The notes under the pieces were generated by a model. It did no database searches and had not been told where the DNA came from. It worked only from the letters and a program-made list of their open reading frames with translations. Below, in pieces: positions 47,122-55,704 of a stretch of DNA of 64,000 nucleotides (positions are counted from its first letter, which is position 1; every line of letters begins with the position of its first letter). Made by a program: the position numbers and the translations under genes. Source of the stretch: Rhodobacteraceae bacterium Alg231-30 (GTDB taxonomy: Bacteria > Pseudomonadota > Alphaproteobacteria > Rhodobacterales > Rhodobacteraceae); assembly GCA_900143615.1 (NCBI GenBank), contig FREU01000007.1, forward strand, positions 291,878 to 355,877, in the 5' to 3' direction.

Positions 47122-48117
47122 TCAGGCCACGCGCGCGCCAGCGGCGTCAAAGTAGTATGGATTGTTCGGACGGATCTTGACGATATCGCCTTGGTTCAAT
47201 GTCGTATGTGCGTCAGTCACTGTGATCAGGTCATGGTTTTTAAACGCCAGATGAAGCCGCGTTTGATCACCCAGATGTTCCACACGCACCACCATGCTGT
47301 CTTCGCCTTCGCCCTGAACAATATGCTCGGGGCGCAGGCCGATAGAGGCCGCCGTATTCGGGGCACCGCCAAAAATATCGGCTGGCAGCACATTGATACG
47401 AGGCTGTCCCAGGCGGCTAGCGGCATAGACGCTGACCGGATTTTCATAGATCTCGCGCGGGGTGCCAAATTGCACCAGCTTTCCGTTGTCCAGAACGCCC
47501 ACATGGGTTGCCATGGTCATCGCCTCAATCTGGTCATGGGTTACATAAAGCAGTGTCGCGCCCGAATTGGCCTGAATCCCCTTCAGCTCGATGCGCAAAT
47601 CAGACCGCAGCTTGGCATCCAGTGAACTGAGAGGTTCGTCCATTAAGTACACCGAGGGCTGGCGCACCAGCGCACGACCAATCGACACCCGCTGCATTTC
47701 ACCACCGGACAGGGCCGTGGCCTTGTTATCCAGCTTGTGGCTGATCTGCAAAACCTCCGCCACTTCCCCCACTTTTTGGTCAATTGCGGGCTGCGGCGTA
47801 CGCAGAACCGGCGATTTCAGAGGGAATTCGAGGTTCTGGCGCACGGTCAGGTGCGGGTAGAGCGAGTATTGCTGAAAAACCATTGCGATGTCGCGCTGTG
47901 CGGGGGTCAGGTTTGCCATGTCGCGCCCATCGATCATGACCGATCCGGCATCCGGTTTGTCCAGACCGGACACCATCCGCAACGTCGTGGTTTTGCCAGC
48001 CCCGGTTGGCCCCAGCAGCACCACAAACGATCCGTCAGGCACCGTCATCGTAACGTCGTCCAATGCAATATCCGGCCCGTATGATTTTGAGATATTTGTC
48101 AAAGAAACTTCAGCCAT
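47122..48117 (-). CDS. ABC transporter ATPase, MalK/UgpC type (GlpT-like)
   Basis: The 331-aa ATPase has Walker A GPTGAGKTT, signature LSGGEMQR, Walker B VYLMDEPLSSLDA and the switch His in VTHDQIEAM. The C-terminal regulatory TOBE-like domain (about 240-331) ends RIRPNNPYYFDAAG. It is the second of two distinct ATPases of the operon, as in the GlpS/GlpT pair of glycerol importers, which probably work as a heterodimer. It overlaps the first ATPase gene by 8 bp and is followed by dhaKL 12 bp later. Confidence 0.92.
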   Translation of the reverse strand: MAEVSLTNISKSYGPDIALDDVTMTVPDGSFVVLLGPTGAGKTTTLRMVSGLDKPDAGSVMIDGRDMANLTPAQRDIAMVFQQYSLYPHLTVRQNLEFPLKSPVLRTPQPAIDQKVGEVAEVLQISHKLDNKATALSGGEMQRVSIGRALVRQPSVYLMDEPLSSLDAKLRSDLRIELKGIQANSGATLLYVTHDQIEAMTMATHVGVLDNGKLVQFGTPREIYENPVSVYAASRLGQPRINVLPADIFGGAPNTAASIGLRPEHIVQGEGEDSMVVRVEHLGDQTRLHLAFKNHDLITVTDAHTTLNQGDIVKIRPNNPYYFDAAGARVA

Positions 48118-49207
48118 TGGTCAGCACCTTTTCGTTGGCCGCGCTGCGCAGCGCTTGGCCGGTATCCGCATTGAAGAGGGTGATCGTACGTGGATCGAAC
48201 CGCAAACCGGTTGTCTCACCGACGATAACTTTGTCGGCAGATGACAGCCGCGCCTTGACGTCCCCACTTGCTGTTTCCAAGGTTACAATCTGTGTTGTTC
48301 CCAGATATTCCGTCGCCCGGACGCGACCGCGGTAGGGGGCGGCATCGTCGAGCGCGACATACTCTGGCCTGATGCCAAAACTGAGCCGCCCATTCATGCC
48401 TTCGCGACTTTGCGGCACCTCAAGTGCGACATCGCTTAGTTGCACCTGCGACCCACCGGTTCCGATCATCCCGTCAAAATCAAGAAAATTCATCGAAGGT
48501 GAGCCGATAAATTGAGCCACAAACTTGGTGGCAGGCCAATCGTAGATATCTTGTGGCACACCGAATTGCTCCACAACGCCGTGGTTCATCACCACAATTT
48601 TGTCACCCATTTGCATCGCCTCAAGCTGGTCATGGGTTACGTAAACCGTAGTGGCGTTCATCCGGTCATGCAGTGCGCGCAATTCCTCGGACATGTGCTC
48701 GCGGAATTCGGCATCAAGCGCGCCAAGAGGTTCATCCATAAAGAAGGCCTTGGGATCGCGCACAATAGCGCGGCCCAGTGCAACACGTTGGCGGTCCCCG
48801 CCGGACAGGCCGCCGACAGGGCGATCCAAAATGTCGGAGATGCCAAGAATATCGGCAATCTCGCCCACTTTCTTTTTGACCTCAGCCTTGGGCATGCCTT
48901 GGCTCAGCAGAGGATAGCTGATGTTTTTGCCCACATTCATATGCGGGTAGAGCGCAAACATCTGGAACACAAAGGCGATATCGCGCTGGCTGGCGGGTTT
49001 CATACCCACCTCTTCGCCATCAATGTAGATCTCGCCGCTCGTCGGCAACTCTAACCCCGCCATCATCCGCAATGTCGTGGTCTTGCCGCAGCCCGACGGC
49101 CCAAGCAGCATAAAGAATTCGCCATCTTCGATCGTGAAAGTTGAGGACTTCACGGCATTAAAGCTGCCAAAATCCTTGCGCACGTTTTCAATCCGTATTT
49201 GTGCCAT
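48110..49207 (-). CDS. ABC transporter ATPase, MalK/UgpC type (GlpS-like)
   Basis: The 365-aa ATPase has Walker A GPSGCGKTT, signature LSGGDRQR, Walker B AFFMDEPLGALDA and VTHDQLEAM, with the C-terminal TOBE domain (about 235-350). The ATG at 49207 begins MAQIRIENVRKDFG, the family start; an upstream extension overlaps the GlpU-like gene. It partners with the second ATPase just downstream. Two different ATPases in one CUT1-type operon are characteristic of glycerol-type importers. Confidence 0.92.
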   Translation of the reverse strand: MAQIRIENVRKDFGSFNAVKSSTFTIEDGEFFMLLGPSGCGKTTTLRMMAGLELPTSGEIYIDGEEVGMKPASQRDIAFVFQMFALYPHMNVGKNISYPLLSQGMPKAEVKKKVGEIADILGISDILDRPVGGLSGGDRQRVALGRAIVRDPKAFFMDEPLGALDAEFREHMSEELRALHDRMNATTVYVTHDQLEAMQMGDKIVVMNHGVVEQFGVPQDIYDWPATKFVAQFIGSPSMNFLDFDGMIGTGGSQVQLSDVALEVPQSREGMNGRLSFGIRPEYVALDDAAPYRGRVRATEYLGTTQIVTLETASGDVKARLSSADKVIVGETTGLRFDPRTITLFNADTGQALRSAANEKVLTNG

Positions 49208-49212
49208 GTGCG

Positions 49213-49401
49213 CTACTCCGGGAAATGGCTGACGATGATGAACATCACCGTGCCGATAAGGGTTACAATAAAAGAGTAGCTGTAGAGCCCGATGGCAAAG
49301 GGCTGCATCAACATGATGACACCCAATGCAATAAGGATCGAAGCCAACATTTCCCATGCGCCGCGTCGCATCCGCAGCAAGCCTGAAATAAAATCGGTCA
49401 T
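49213..49401 (-). CDS. GlpU-like (DUF2160) small membrane protein
   Basis: The 62-aa protein has two hydrophobic segments (EMLASILIALGVIMLMQPFAI and YSYSFIVTLIGTVMFIIV). This matches DUF2160 proteins such as GlpU in the Rhizobium glpSTPQUV operon. Its ATG overlaps the permease stop (ATGA), and its stop lies five bases before the ATPase start, so it is embedded in the operon. Its role in the transporter is unknown. It is the best single hint that the transporter belongs to the glycerol group. Confidence 0.8.
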   Translation of the reverse strand: MTDFISGLLRMRRGAWEMLASILIALGVIMLMQPFAIGLYSYSFIVTLIGTVMFIIVSHFPE

Positions 49402-50336
49402 TTGCGAACAGCTCCAAAGGTTATGCCGCGCAGCAGGTGTTTGCGCAGAAGCACGGTGAACACCATGACGGGGACAAGGAAGATCGTGGCGCCCGCAGCC
49501 ACAGCGGGCCAGTCTTTTCCGTTCACACCGATGATGTTGGGGATGAAGGGCGGCGCAGTCTGGGCGGTGCCGGATGTCAACAGAACCGCAAAGGCGTATT
49601 CGTTCCACGCAAAGATCAGACAGAAGATCGCCGTAGATGCGATGCCTGTGGCCGCCTGAGGCAGCACGACTTTGTAAAAGGCTTGGAACCGCGTGTAGCC
49701 GTCAATCAACGCAGCTTCTTCATACTCCATCGGGATTTCGTCAATGAAGCCTTTGAGCAGCCAAACCGACAAAGACAGATTCACCGCCGTGTAGAGCAGG
49801 ATCATCCCAAGATGGGTGTCGTTCAAGCCCAGATTGCGGAACATCAGAAAAATCGGGATGGCGACAGCAATCGGTGGCATCATCCGTGTAGACAGGATGA
49901 AGAACAACAGATCGTCCTTCAACGGCACACGGAACCGGCTAAAAGCATAGGCTGCCGCAGTGCCCAACACCATGCACAGAAACGTGGATCCAAAGCCGAT
50001 GATGACCGAATTCAAAAAGCGTTCACCATAGCGCGACGGGCCGGAAATGATTGTGCCCCTTTCGCGGACAATCTCATCATACCACGTCTGGGGTGGGCCC
50101 TCGGCCTCCAGCATATCATCGGTGGCGCGTGTGCGGTCGGTGAATAGGTTCACATACCCTTCAAGCGTCGGCTCAAACACCACGACAGGTGGATAGGCAA
50201 TTGAATCTGTTGGAGATTTAAACCCGGTTGCGATAATCCAAAGCAACGGAACCAAGGTGATGATCGCGTAGGTGATGACCAGAAAACCAGCAAACCACTT
50301 GGTGCCCTTGGTCGGTTCTGTGACGGAAAAACTCAT
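49398..50336 (-). CDS. ABC transporter permease (MalG/GlpQ type)
   Basis: The 312-aa inner-membrane protein has about six helices and the EAA loop EYEEAALIDGYTRFQAFYKVVLPQAATGI that docks the ATPase. It is slightly longer than usual because of a periplasmic loop of about 60 residues after the first helix (YPPVVVFEPTLEGYVNLFTDRT to PSRYGERFLNS). It overlaps the previous permease by 4 bp (ATGA). It forms the translocation pore with the other permease. Confidence 0.93.
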   Translation of the reverse strand: MSFSVTEPTKGTKWFAGFLVITYAIITLVPLLWIIATGFKSPTDSIAYPPVVVFEPTLEGYVNLFTDRTRATDDMLEAEGPPQTWYDEIVRERGTIISGPSRYGERFLNSVIIGFGSTFLCMVLGTAAAYAFSRFRVPLKDDLLFFILSTRMMPPIAVAIPIFLMFRNLGLNDTHLGMILLYTAVNLSLSVWLLKGFIDEIPMEYEEAALIDGYTRFQAFYKVVLPQAATGIASTAIFCLIFAWNEYAFAVLLTSGTAQTAPPFIPNIIGVNGKDWPAVAAGATIFLVPVMVFTVLLRKHLLRGITFGAVRK

Positions 50337-51280
50337 CTTTCTTTCACCTTATTAAGTGCCTTCACGTAGATCGAAGCCAAGCCGAACACGGTGACAAAGA
50401 GGATGACGGCGTAAGCAGAGGAATAGCCTGTGCGCCACTTCTCAAACGCTTCGCGCTTCAAGTCGATTGAGGTCAGCGTCGTGGTATTTCCCGGACCACC
50501 GCCCGTCAGTTGCACAACCAAATCGAACATCTTGAAGTTCTCGATTCCGCGGAACAGGACAGCCAACATCAGGAAGGGTAAGGCCATGGGAATGGTGATC
50601 GTCCAAAACTGTCGCCATTTGCTGGCCCGATCACATTCGGCGGCTTCATAGATGCTGTCGGGGATGGACCGTAGGCCCGCCAAACAGATCAACATGACAA
50701 AGGGCGTCCACATCCACGTATCCGCGATAATGATGGCCCAAGGAGCAAGGTGCACATCCCCGATCATCGAGAAACTGGCCGGATCAACACCTGTGAAAAA
50801 TGCGATCACGTAATTGAAAAGGCCGATCTGTGGCTGGTAGAGGAAGGTCCAGAAGTTGCCGACAACCGCAGGTGACAACATCATCGGGAAGACAATGATC
50901 GTCGTCCACATGTCGTTGCCTTTGAACTTCTTGTTGATCAGGAAGGCCAGAAAGAAACCAATGATCACTTGCAACGCAATCGTCCACAAAAGGAAATGCG
51001 CAGTCGCCTGCATCGTGTTCCAGATATCGGGATCATTGAGGATACGCTCATAGTTGCGCAGCCCAACCCACTCGACGGCATTGTTGGGGCGATTGACCCG
51101 AAAATTGGTAAAACTCAAACGGATCGTCCAGATAAGTGGGAAGATATTGACCGCGAGCAATAGAAAGATTGTGGGCGCCACAAAGATCCATGCAATCGTG
51201 CGATCTGACAGGCCACGAATCTTTCGGGCAACCCCGTCAGGCGTAACTTGAGCCGCCTTTTGAATAGGAGAGGATGTCAT
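50333..51280 (-). CDS. ABC transporter permease (MalF/GlpP type)
   Basis: The 315-aa inner-membrane protein has six helices and the EAA motif IYEAAECDRASKWRQFWTITIPMALPF. The N-terminus (IAWIFVAPTIFLLLAVNIFPLIW) is the first helix. It starts after an inverted repeat that separates it from the binding-protein gene 134 bp upstream. It pairs with the downstream permease. Confidence 0.93.
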   Translation of the reverse strand: MTSSPIQKAAQVTPDGVARKIRGLSDRTIAWIFVAPTIFLLLAVNIFPLIWTIRLSFTNFRVNRPNNAVEWVGLRNYERILNDPDIWNTMQATAHFLLWTIALQVIIGFFLAFLINKKFKGNDMWTTIIVFPMMLSPAVVGNFWTFLYQPQIGLFNYVIAFFTGVDPASFSMIGDVHLAPWAIIIADTWMWTPFVMLICLAGLRSIPDSIYEAAECDRASKWRQFWTITIPMALPFLMLAVLFRGIENFKMFDLVVQLTGGGPGNTTTLTSIDLKREAFEKWRTGYSSAYAVILFVTVFGLASIYVKALNKVKER

Positions 51281-51341
51281 GTCTTGTTTCCTTCAAGGCC
51301 AGCACAAAGCGCCGCCTGAATTCAATAATGCGAGAATAGGC

Positions 51342-51370
51342 TCTCTAGCCGATCCTTGACCGGCTAGAGA
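51342..51370 (-). promoter_or_regulatory. Perfect 10-bp hairpin between binding-protein and permease genes
   Basis: TCTCTAGCCG and CGGCTAGAGA flank a 9-base loop, 45 bp after the binding-protein stop. There is no T-run. Such hairpins commonly protect the binding-protein part of the mRNA and set its excess over permease. Confidence 0.65.
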
Positions 51371-51414
51371 ATGTCAGATCCTTGGAAAGGACGGATCCGA
51401 CGGGGAGGAGCTTT

Positions 51415-52749
51415 TTACAGCTTGCCTTCGTCTTCAAAAACTTCTGTCCAGTCGCGCACCAGACCGTCTAGCGCGTCTTGCGCTGTACCGTCACCGGCGA
51501 CGATATAGTTGTGCATCCGTTCCTGCATCGGGATTAGAAGGTCCGCATAAGCAGGCTCTGCCCAGAAGTCTTTCACGATGGCCATGCTGTCCAAAAATGT
51601 CTGCGCATAAGGTTGGCTGCTGGCAAAGCCCGGATCTTCGACCACGGCTGACAGGGCCGAATACCCGCCCAGTTCCCACCAACGAGACTGCACTTCAGGC
51701 TGAGCGAACCACTGAATGTACTCCAGTGCCGCGTCCTGCTTCTCCGAGTAGGCCACAACCGAGATACCCTGACCACCCAGCTGGGCAAACTGACCTGCAG
51801 GACCAGCGGGGTTGGGGAAATATCCGGATTTTCCACCACCGACGTTTTCGTCCGCCTCGACGCCAGGCCATATGAAGGCAAAGTTCATCTGCATCGCAAC
51901 TTGGCCCGACCGGTAAGCGTCGATGTTTTCGCCCATATACCAGTTTGATGCGCCCGGAGGAGTACCTGTTTCATAGAGTTCGCGATACGCCTCAAGACCG
52001 GCAACAGCGCCCTCCGAGTTTACAAAACCATCAACTGAATAAGGCTGCTCTGGGTTTTCATATTCAAAGCCATAGTTGTAGAGCCAGTTTGTGACGCCCA
52101 TGGTGATCCCTTCGGACCCACGCTCAGTGTAAATCGCGGCACCATATACGTCCGTACCGTCAATGTCGCGTCCTTGGAAGAATTGCGCGATTTCAGTGAG
52201 TTCCTCCAGCGAGTTTGGAACACCTAACTCACGACCGTATTTATCCATGAATTCGGCTTGTAGGTCAGGACGCTCAAACCAATCTTTACGGTAGGTCCAG
52301 CCAACCACGTCACCAAAAGCAGGCAGGGCATAATAGTTTGGCGTGTTTTTGGGCCATTCGGCATACCCTGTGACGGTTGCCGGAATGAAGTCGCCCATAT
52401 CAATACTATTGGCGTCAAAGAAATCATTTAGCTTCACATAGTGGCCGTTTTCAGCACCGCCACCGATCCATTGACTGTCACCGATCATCAGATCGCAAAG
52501 TTGACCACCCGAATTCAGCTCGTTCAGCATACGATCGGCAAAACTGGTCCAGGGCACGAATTCAAAATTCATCGTGTGTCCGGATTGTTCTTCGAAATCC
52601 CGGCTCAGTTCAACCAGTGCGTTGGCCGGATCCCAAGCAGCCCAACACAGCGTCAAATCGGTAGCGTGGTTGTCAGCTGCGGCGGGGGTCGACAGCCCGG
52701 CGGCGATCGCCGCGCTCACTGCCGTAGTCGTCAGAAAACGTTTGGTCAT
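51415..52749 (-). CDS. Periplasmic solute-binding protein, polyol/sugar type
   Basis: The 444-aa exported protein has a signal peptide MTKRFLTTTAVSAAIAAGLSTPAAA. Its body follows cluster-B sugar-binding proteins: TLCWAAWDPANALVELSRDFEEQSG, LCDLMIGDSQWIGGG, YYALPAFGDVVGWTYRKDWF, and QMNFAFIWPGV. It delivers the substrate to the permease pair. It is shorter than GlpV glycerol-binding proteins (about 570 aa), so glycerol itself may not be the ligand. It is the first gene of the operon, behind two operator-like palindromes. Confidence 0.92.
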   Translation of the reverse strand: MTKRFLTTTAVSAAIAAGLSTPAAADNHATDLTLCWAAWDPANALVELSRDFEEQSGHTMNFEFVPWTSFADRMLNELNSGGQLCDLMIGDSQWIGGGAENGHYVKLNDFFDANSIDMGDFIPATVTGYAEWPKNTPNYYALPAFGDVVGWTYRKDWFERPDLQAEFMDKYGRELGVPNSLEELTEIAQFFQGRDIDGTDVYGAAIYTERGSEGITMGVTNWLYNYGFEYENPEQPYSVDGFVNSEGAVAGLEAYRELYETGTPPGASNWYMGENIDAYRSGQVAMQMNFAFIWPGVEADENVGGGKSGYFPNPAGPAGQFAQLGGQGISVVAYSEKQDAALEYIQWFAQPEVQSRWWELGGYSALSAVVEDPGFASSQPYAQTFLDSMAIVKDFWAEPAYADLLIPMQERMHNYIVAGDGTAQDALDGLVRDWTEVFEDEGKL

Positions 52750-52811
52750 AAATGATCCTCCCTTGGTGAGTCCGGCCTCCTCGCCACGACTCGTTATGGC
52801 TAAAGGTGTAT

Positions 52812-52829
52812 TTGAGACACGTGCATCAT
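52812..52829. promoter_or_regulatory. Operator candidate 1 for the LacI-family regulator
   Basis: TTGAGACACGTGCATCAT is an imperfect palindrome centred on CACGTG. Its centre is 30 bp from that of the second site, so both lie on one face of the helix, between the binding-protein and regulator starts. Confidence 0.6.
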
Positions 52830-52841
52830 TGCAAGAATTTT

Positions 52842-52859
52842 TTGAGACACGTGCCTCAA
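52842..52859. promoter_or_regulatory. Operator candidate 2 for the LacI-family regulator
   Basis: TTGAGACACGTGCCTCAA is an 18-bp palindrome with a single mismatched pair, centred on CACGTG. LacI-family operators are usually 14-20 bp palindromes with a central CG, which this fits. Confidence 0.65.
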
Positions 52860-52974
52860 ATTGCTTTAGAACATGTCAAGCACAGAGATTCAAAATCCGC
52901 CGCAACGCCGTATTGCAGCAACCCAAAGGCCTGTTATGCTAACAAAAAACCCGCCCCTAACCATCGAGAAACCA

Positions 52975-53997
52975 ATGCCGCGCCCCACAACAAAAGATTT
53001 GGCAAAAGCCGCGGGCGTCAGCCGCGCGACAGTCGACAGGGTCTTGAATGGGCGTGAAGGGGTGCACCAGAAAACCGTAGATCGCGTCACCAAGGCCATC
53101 GATGAGCTTGGGTTTGAGCGCAACATTCAGGCCGCGAACTTGGCGCGCTCCAAGCATTATCGATTTGTCTTTGCGCTGCCCCGTTCCGGAGATCACTTTC
53201 TCGATGAGATCATTCACCAGATCAACGAAGCCGGCCCTTCATTTACGTCTGACCCAATCGTCTGCGACGTTCAGCACATTGATGAAAATGATCCGCATAA
53301 AATCGCAGCGTTTCTTGGCCAATTGAATGCTCCGGACATCAGCGGGGTTGCGATCATGGCACCGGAAACACCACAGGTCCGCGACGCAATCTATCGCCTG
53401 CAAGAACGCGGCGTCGCGTCTTTGCCCTTTATTTCCGGTCAATCTATGGCGAACCAGCATTGGGTCGGGATGAACAATCATGCAGCAGGGGCCACGGCCG
53501 CCATGTTGCTGGGGCGCTTTAACAGGCAAGGCGCCGGTAGCATTATGGTCGTTTCGGAAAGCATGCAATCGCGTGACAGCCTAGAGCGCAGACTTGGCTT
53601 TGACGCCGAAATCAACGCCCATTTTCCAGAACTCAGCAGCCTACCTTCGCTGGAAACCTATGGTGACAAAGATCGCGCCGAGGTGATTATCTCAAATACT
53701 ATCCAGAACAATCCCGACCTGCGCGGCATCTACGTTCTGTCCTCTGAGGCGCGCATTCCAGCGTCCATTCTTGCCGCCGATCCGCAGGTGCAACATATCC
53801 CCACAGTGGCACATGAACGAACGCCATTCACAGAAGAGGCACTGAAATCCAGATCTCTCGACGCTATCATCGCCCAAGATGCGGGCCACCTTGTGCGCAG
53901 TGCAATCCGGAAACTAAAGGCTATTAGTGATGGCCGCACAAAGCATGTTCCTCAGGAACGGATCAGAGTGGAGGTTCTTTTAAAAACAAATCTTTAG
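52975..53997 (+). CDS. LacI-family transcriptional regulator
   Basis: The 340-aa regulator has the N-terminal HTH PTTKDLAKAAGVSRATVDRVLNGREGVHQKTVDRVTKAIDELGF and a periplasmic-binding-protein-like effector domain (about 65-335). The ATG at 52975 begins the HTH; upstream in-frame ATGs give a basic, non-conserved extension that runs through the promoter region. It is divergent from the transporter operon with about 225 bp and two operator candidates between. It should repress or activate that operon in response to the substrate. No terminator was identified after it. Confidence 0.93.
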   Translation: MPRPTTKDLAKAAGVSRATVDRVLNGREGVHQKTVDRVTKAIDELGFERNIQAANLARSKHYRFVFALPRSGDHFLDEIIHQINEAGPSFTSDPIVCDVQHIDENDPHKIAAFLGQLNAPDISGVAIMAPETPQVRDAIYRLQERGVASLPFISGQSMANQHWVGMNNHAAGATAAMLLGRFNRQGAGSIMVVSESMQSRDSLERRLGFDAEINAHFPELSSLPSLETYGDKDRAEVIISNTIQNNPDLRGIYVLSSEARIPASILAADPQVQHIPTVAHERTPFTEEALKSRSLDAIIAQDAGHLVRSAIRKLKAISDGRTKHVPQERIRVEVLLKTNL

Positions 53998-54776
53998 AGT
54001 CAATGTCATCGTCTGAGGACACGTCTGTCTAAAAGGCAAGACGGTCAAGACTGTGGCTCGACAGCTACGGTACTGCGAGTCCGATTTTTTGACGCTCATC
54101 CCATTCAATTGGTAATCCAGAAAAATACACCGTTTTTGTATCGCCGTTTTTCAACTTGCGAGGAGGCGAGATTCCGATCACCCAATAACAGCCACTGGCA
54201 AAGGAGCCGAGAATTTGCCCATTATCCCGCATTTCACTCCTTGCATCTGCCGTTCTTTGTGTGGTGCCCCAAGTGCTCATTTTGAGGTCTATCCCGGCAC
54301 CCTGGCTGGAAACCTAATGCTTGTTCAAATTCACTTCACAAATTGGCCCTTGCGGTAACTTGTCAGGTTTTCACACCTAAGTAGCGAAACCAATTGAGAC
54401 AGAATTCAAAATCTGGCGTTTGGGAGAGATGGAGGCAAAAAGCTGGCATAGATGCAGGGAAGCAGACGTCCACACGACATCAGGAAACGTCTGCAAAGTC
54501 CCGCGCTCCAGACCTCCCCCCCCAAAATGCTACCCCCAGTACGCCAACGACCGGTTTGACGAAGCTGCGCTGCGGTTTGAGAGGTGATGAACGGCAGTTT
54601 TGGGCCGTTCGAGCTTCCTTCCCGCCATCGACAACTCTTACTTTGCAAATCCGCGATCTGCGCTTCAGCGACACCTGGATAAATTACAAAACCGTATGTC
54701 TGCGGGAGTATCTGCGACACGCCCATAGCAGGGCGCCTGAGATCAGACAAATGGAACACGTAAAAAGCAATCTGCT
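53998..54776. other. 780-bp stretch with no firm gene
   Basis: One 71-codon minus-strand frame at 54065-54280 (with a stretch GDTKTVYFSGLPIEWDERQKIG) might be a small gene, but it has no clear ribosome site. A 117-codon minus-strand frame at 54406-54759 looks non-biological in composition. The rest holds nothing I can support. Confidence 0.35.
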
Positions 54777-54995
54777 CTACGCTTGAACCCCGTTTTCTTG
54801 GCGTGTGAACAGTTTACTAACTTCCAAGCAGTCTTCAGCCGTGCCCAAGGCACCCTCTGGCGACTTGTATGCCAGTTCAATTGCCGGGCGCGACATCCAC
54901 GCTTGCGCATCCGCGCCAGATCCAAATACCGCAACACCTTGTCCCCAGATTTCGTCACAATTGGCCAAGGACCTCTCCTGATGTCGCCCGTGCAC
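54777..54995 (-). pseudogene. Xre/MbcA/ParS-type (DUF2384) antitoxin C-terminal fragment
   Basis: The frame reads VAVFGSGADAQAWMSRPAIELAYKSPEGALGTAEDCLEVSKLFTRQENGVQA. It parallels the toxin-binding domain of MbcA/ParS antitoxins (FGD-x-KA-x-WL-x-x-PN-x-ALGG-x-x-P-x-x-LL-x-TE-x-GA-x-x-V-x-x-LL-x-R-x-x-x-GV). The usual N-terminal half (Xre-like domain) is missing, and no RES-domain toxin gene is near. The ALGG turn has changed to ELAY. It is likely a remnant of a toxin-antitoxin locus; a short functional protein cannot be excluded. Confidence 0.5.
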
Positions 54996-55030
54996 ATAGT
55001 CCGAGCATTGGTAAACACCCTGCGTCGACC

Positions 55031-55242
55031 TCAGTTCCCAATCTCAAGCTCAGCGATTTGCTGTTTGAGCTGCGCGATCTTTAGGGCGCGCTGTTGGTCG
55101 TCGAGCATCTTCAAAAAATCTGCCTCTTGGCCCCCTTTGTCATACCGAAGTGCGCCGCCGCGAGCCGATAGAACACGTCTGCCGTCTCTTTAGGAACTTG
55201 GAAAAAGAAGTTGACCGGTTTTTTGTCGTCATTGTCTCGCAT
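55031..55242 (-). pseudogene. Small FQVP/coiled-coil protein gene with a frameshift
   Basis: The first frame gives MRDNDDKKPVNFFFQVPKETADVFYRLAAAHFGMTKG. After a run of five G on the minus strand (near 55131), the +1-shifted frame continues GQEADFLKMLDDQQRALKIAQLKQQIAELEIGN and stops. Joined, they make a coherent 70-residue protein with a helical, Lys/Gln-rich C-terminus. The break in a homopolymer could be a real mutation or a sequencing error. It lies about 35 bp upstream of the DUF2384 fragment, so both may belong to one decayed unit. Function is unknown. Confidence 0.6.
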
Positions 55243-55416
55243 GTCAGCCCTCCCAACTGGAGTGAGAGAGCAACAGATCCACGCACCCTTTGCAACCTCA
55301 CCGGCAGCTTAGCTGATCCGCGTCATACCTGACGGGCAAGGCGGCATGAGCATCGAACTCGTTGGAGAGTTGGCTGGATTGTTGGGCTTGGGAGCGTCCC
55401 AAAACGAACAAAGCCG

Positions 55417-55432
55417 CCCGAAGGCGGCTTGT
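55417..55432. terminator. GCCGCC-cgaa-GGCGGC hairpin
   Basis: A 6-bp GC stem with a tetraloop lies just left of a 15-bp tRNA-fMet-like fragment. On the minus strand it is followed by TTTGTTCG. The layout (hairpin, then tRNA 3' end) mirrors the tRNA-fMet terminator at 63.75 kb. Confidence 0.45.
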
Positions 55433-55439
55433 TCGACGA

Positions 55440-55454
55440 CATTGGTTGCGGGAG
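55440..55454. other. 15-bp copy of the tRNA-fMet 3' end (possible att)
   Basis: CATTGGTTGCGGGAG is identical to 63786-63800, which covers the CCA end and acceptor strand of tRNA-fMet plus three flanking bases. It could be the outer attachment site of an element spanning 55.44-63.79 kb. Confidence 0.45.
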
Positions 55455-55704
55455 CTTGATACCACCGAAAACTACACAGCAATTATCCGTCCCTTTTGGG
55501 CGGAAAACAGACATTCGATGCGACATGAATTAGACGATTTCGCAGCCTTCTAAGACCCTCTCAGCATCAATTTTCAGCCCTCAAAGCACCGGTTTATCAA
55601 GCAACGATGAACTGTCACGATGTCAGATCTCGCTGGAGGATTCAGTGTAAGGCACCTCAAAAACTATTGGCGGGGCCAGTATCAACTGGACCCCACCTTC
55701 AGGA

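Noticed and set aside
54406..54759. 117-codon minus-strand frame
   Set aside because: No ribosome site, no domain, and a composition (many Arg, Ser, Gly, Pro without hydrophobic core) unlike a real protein.
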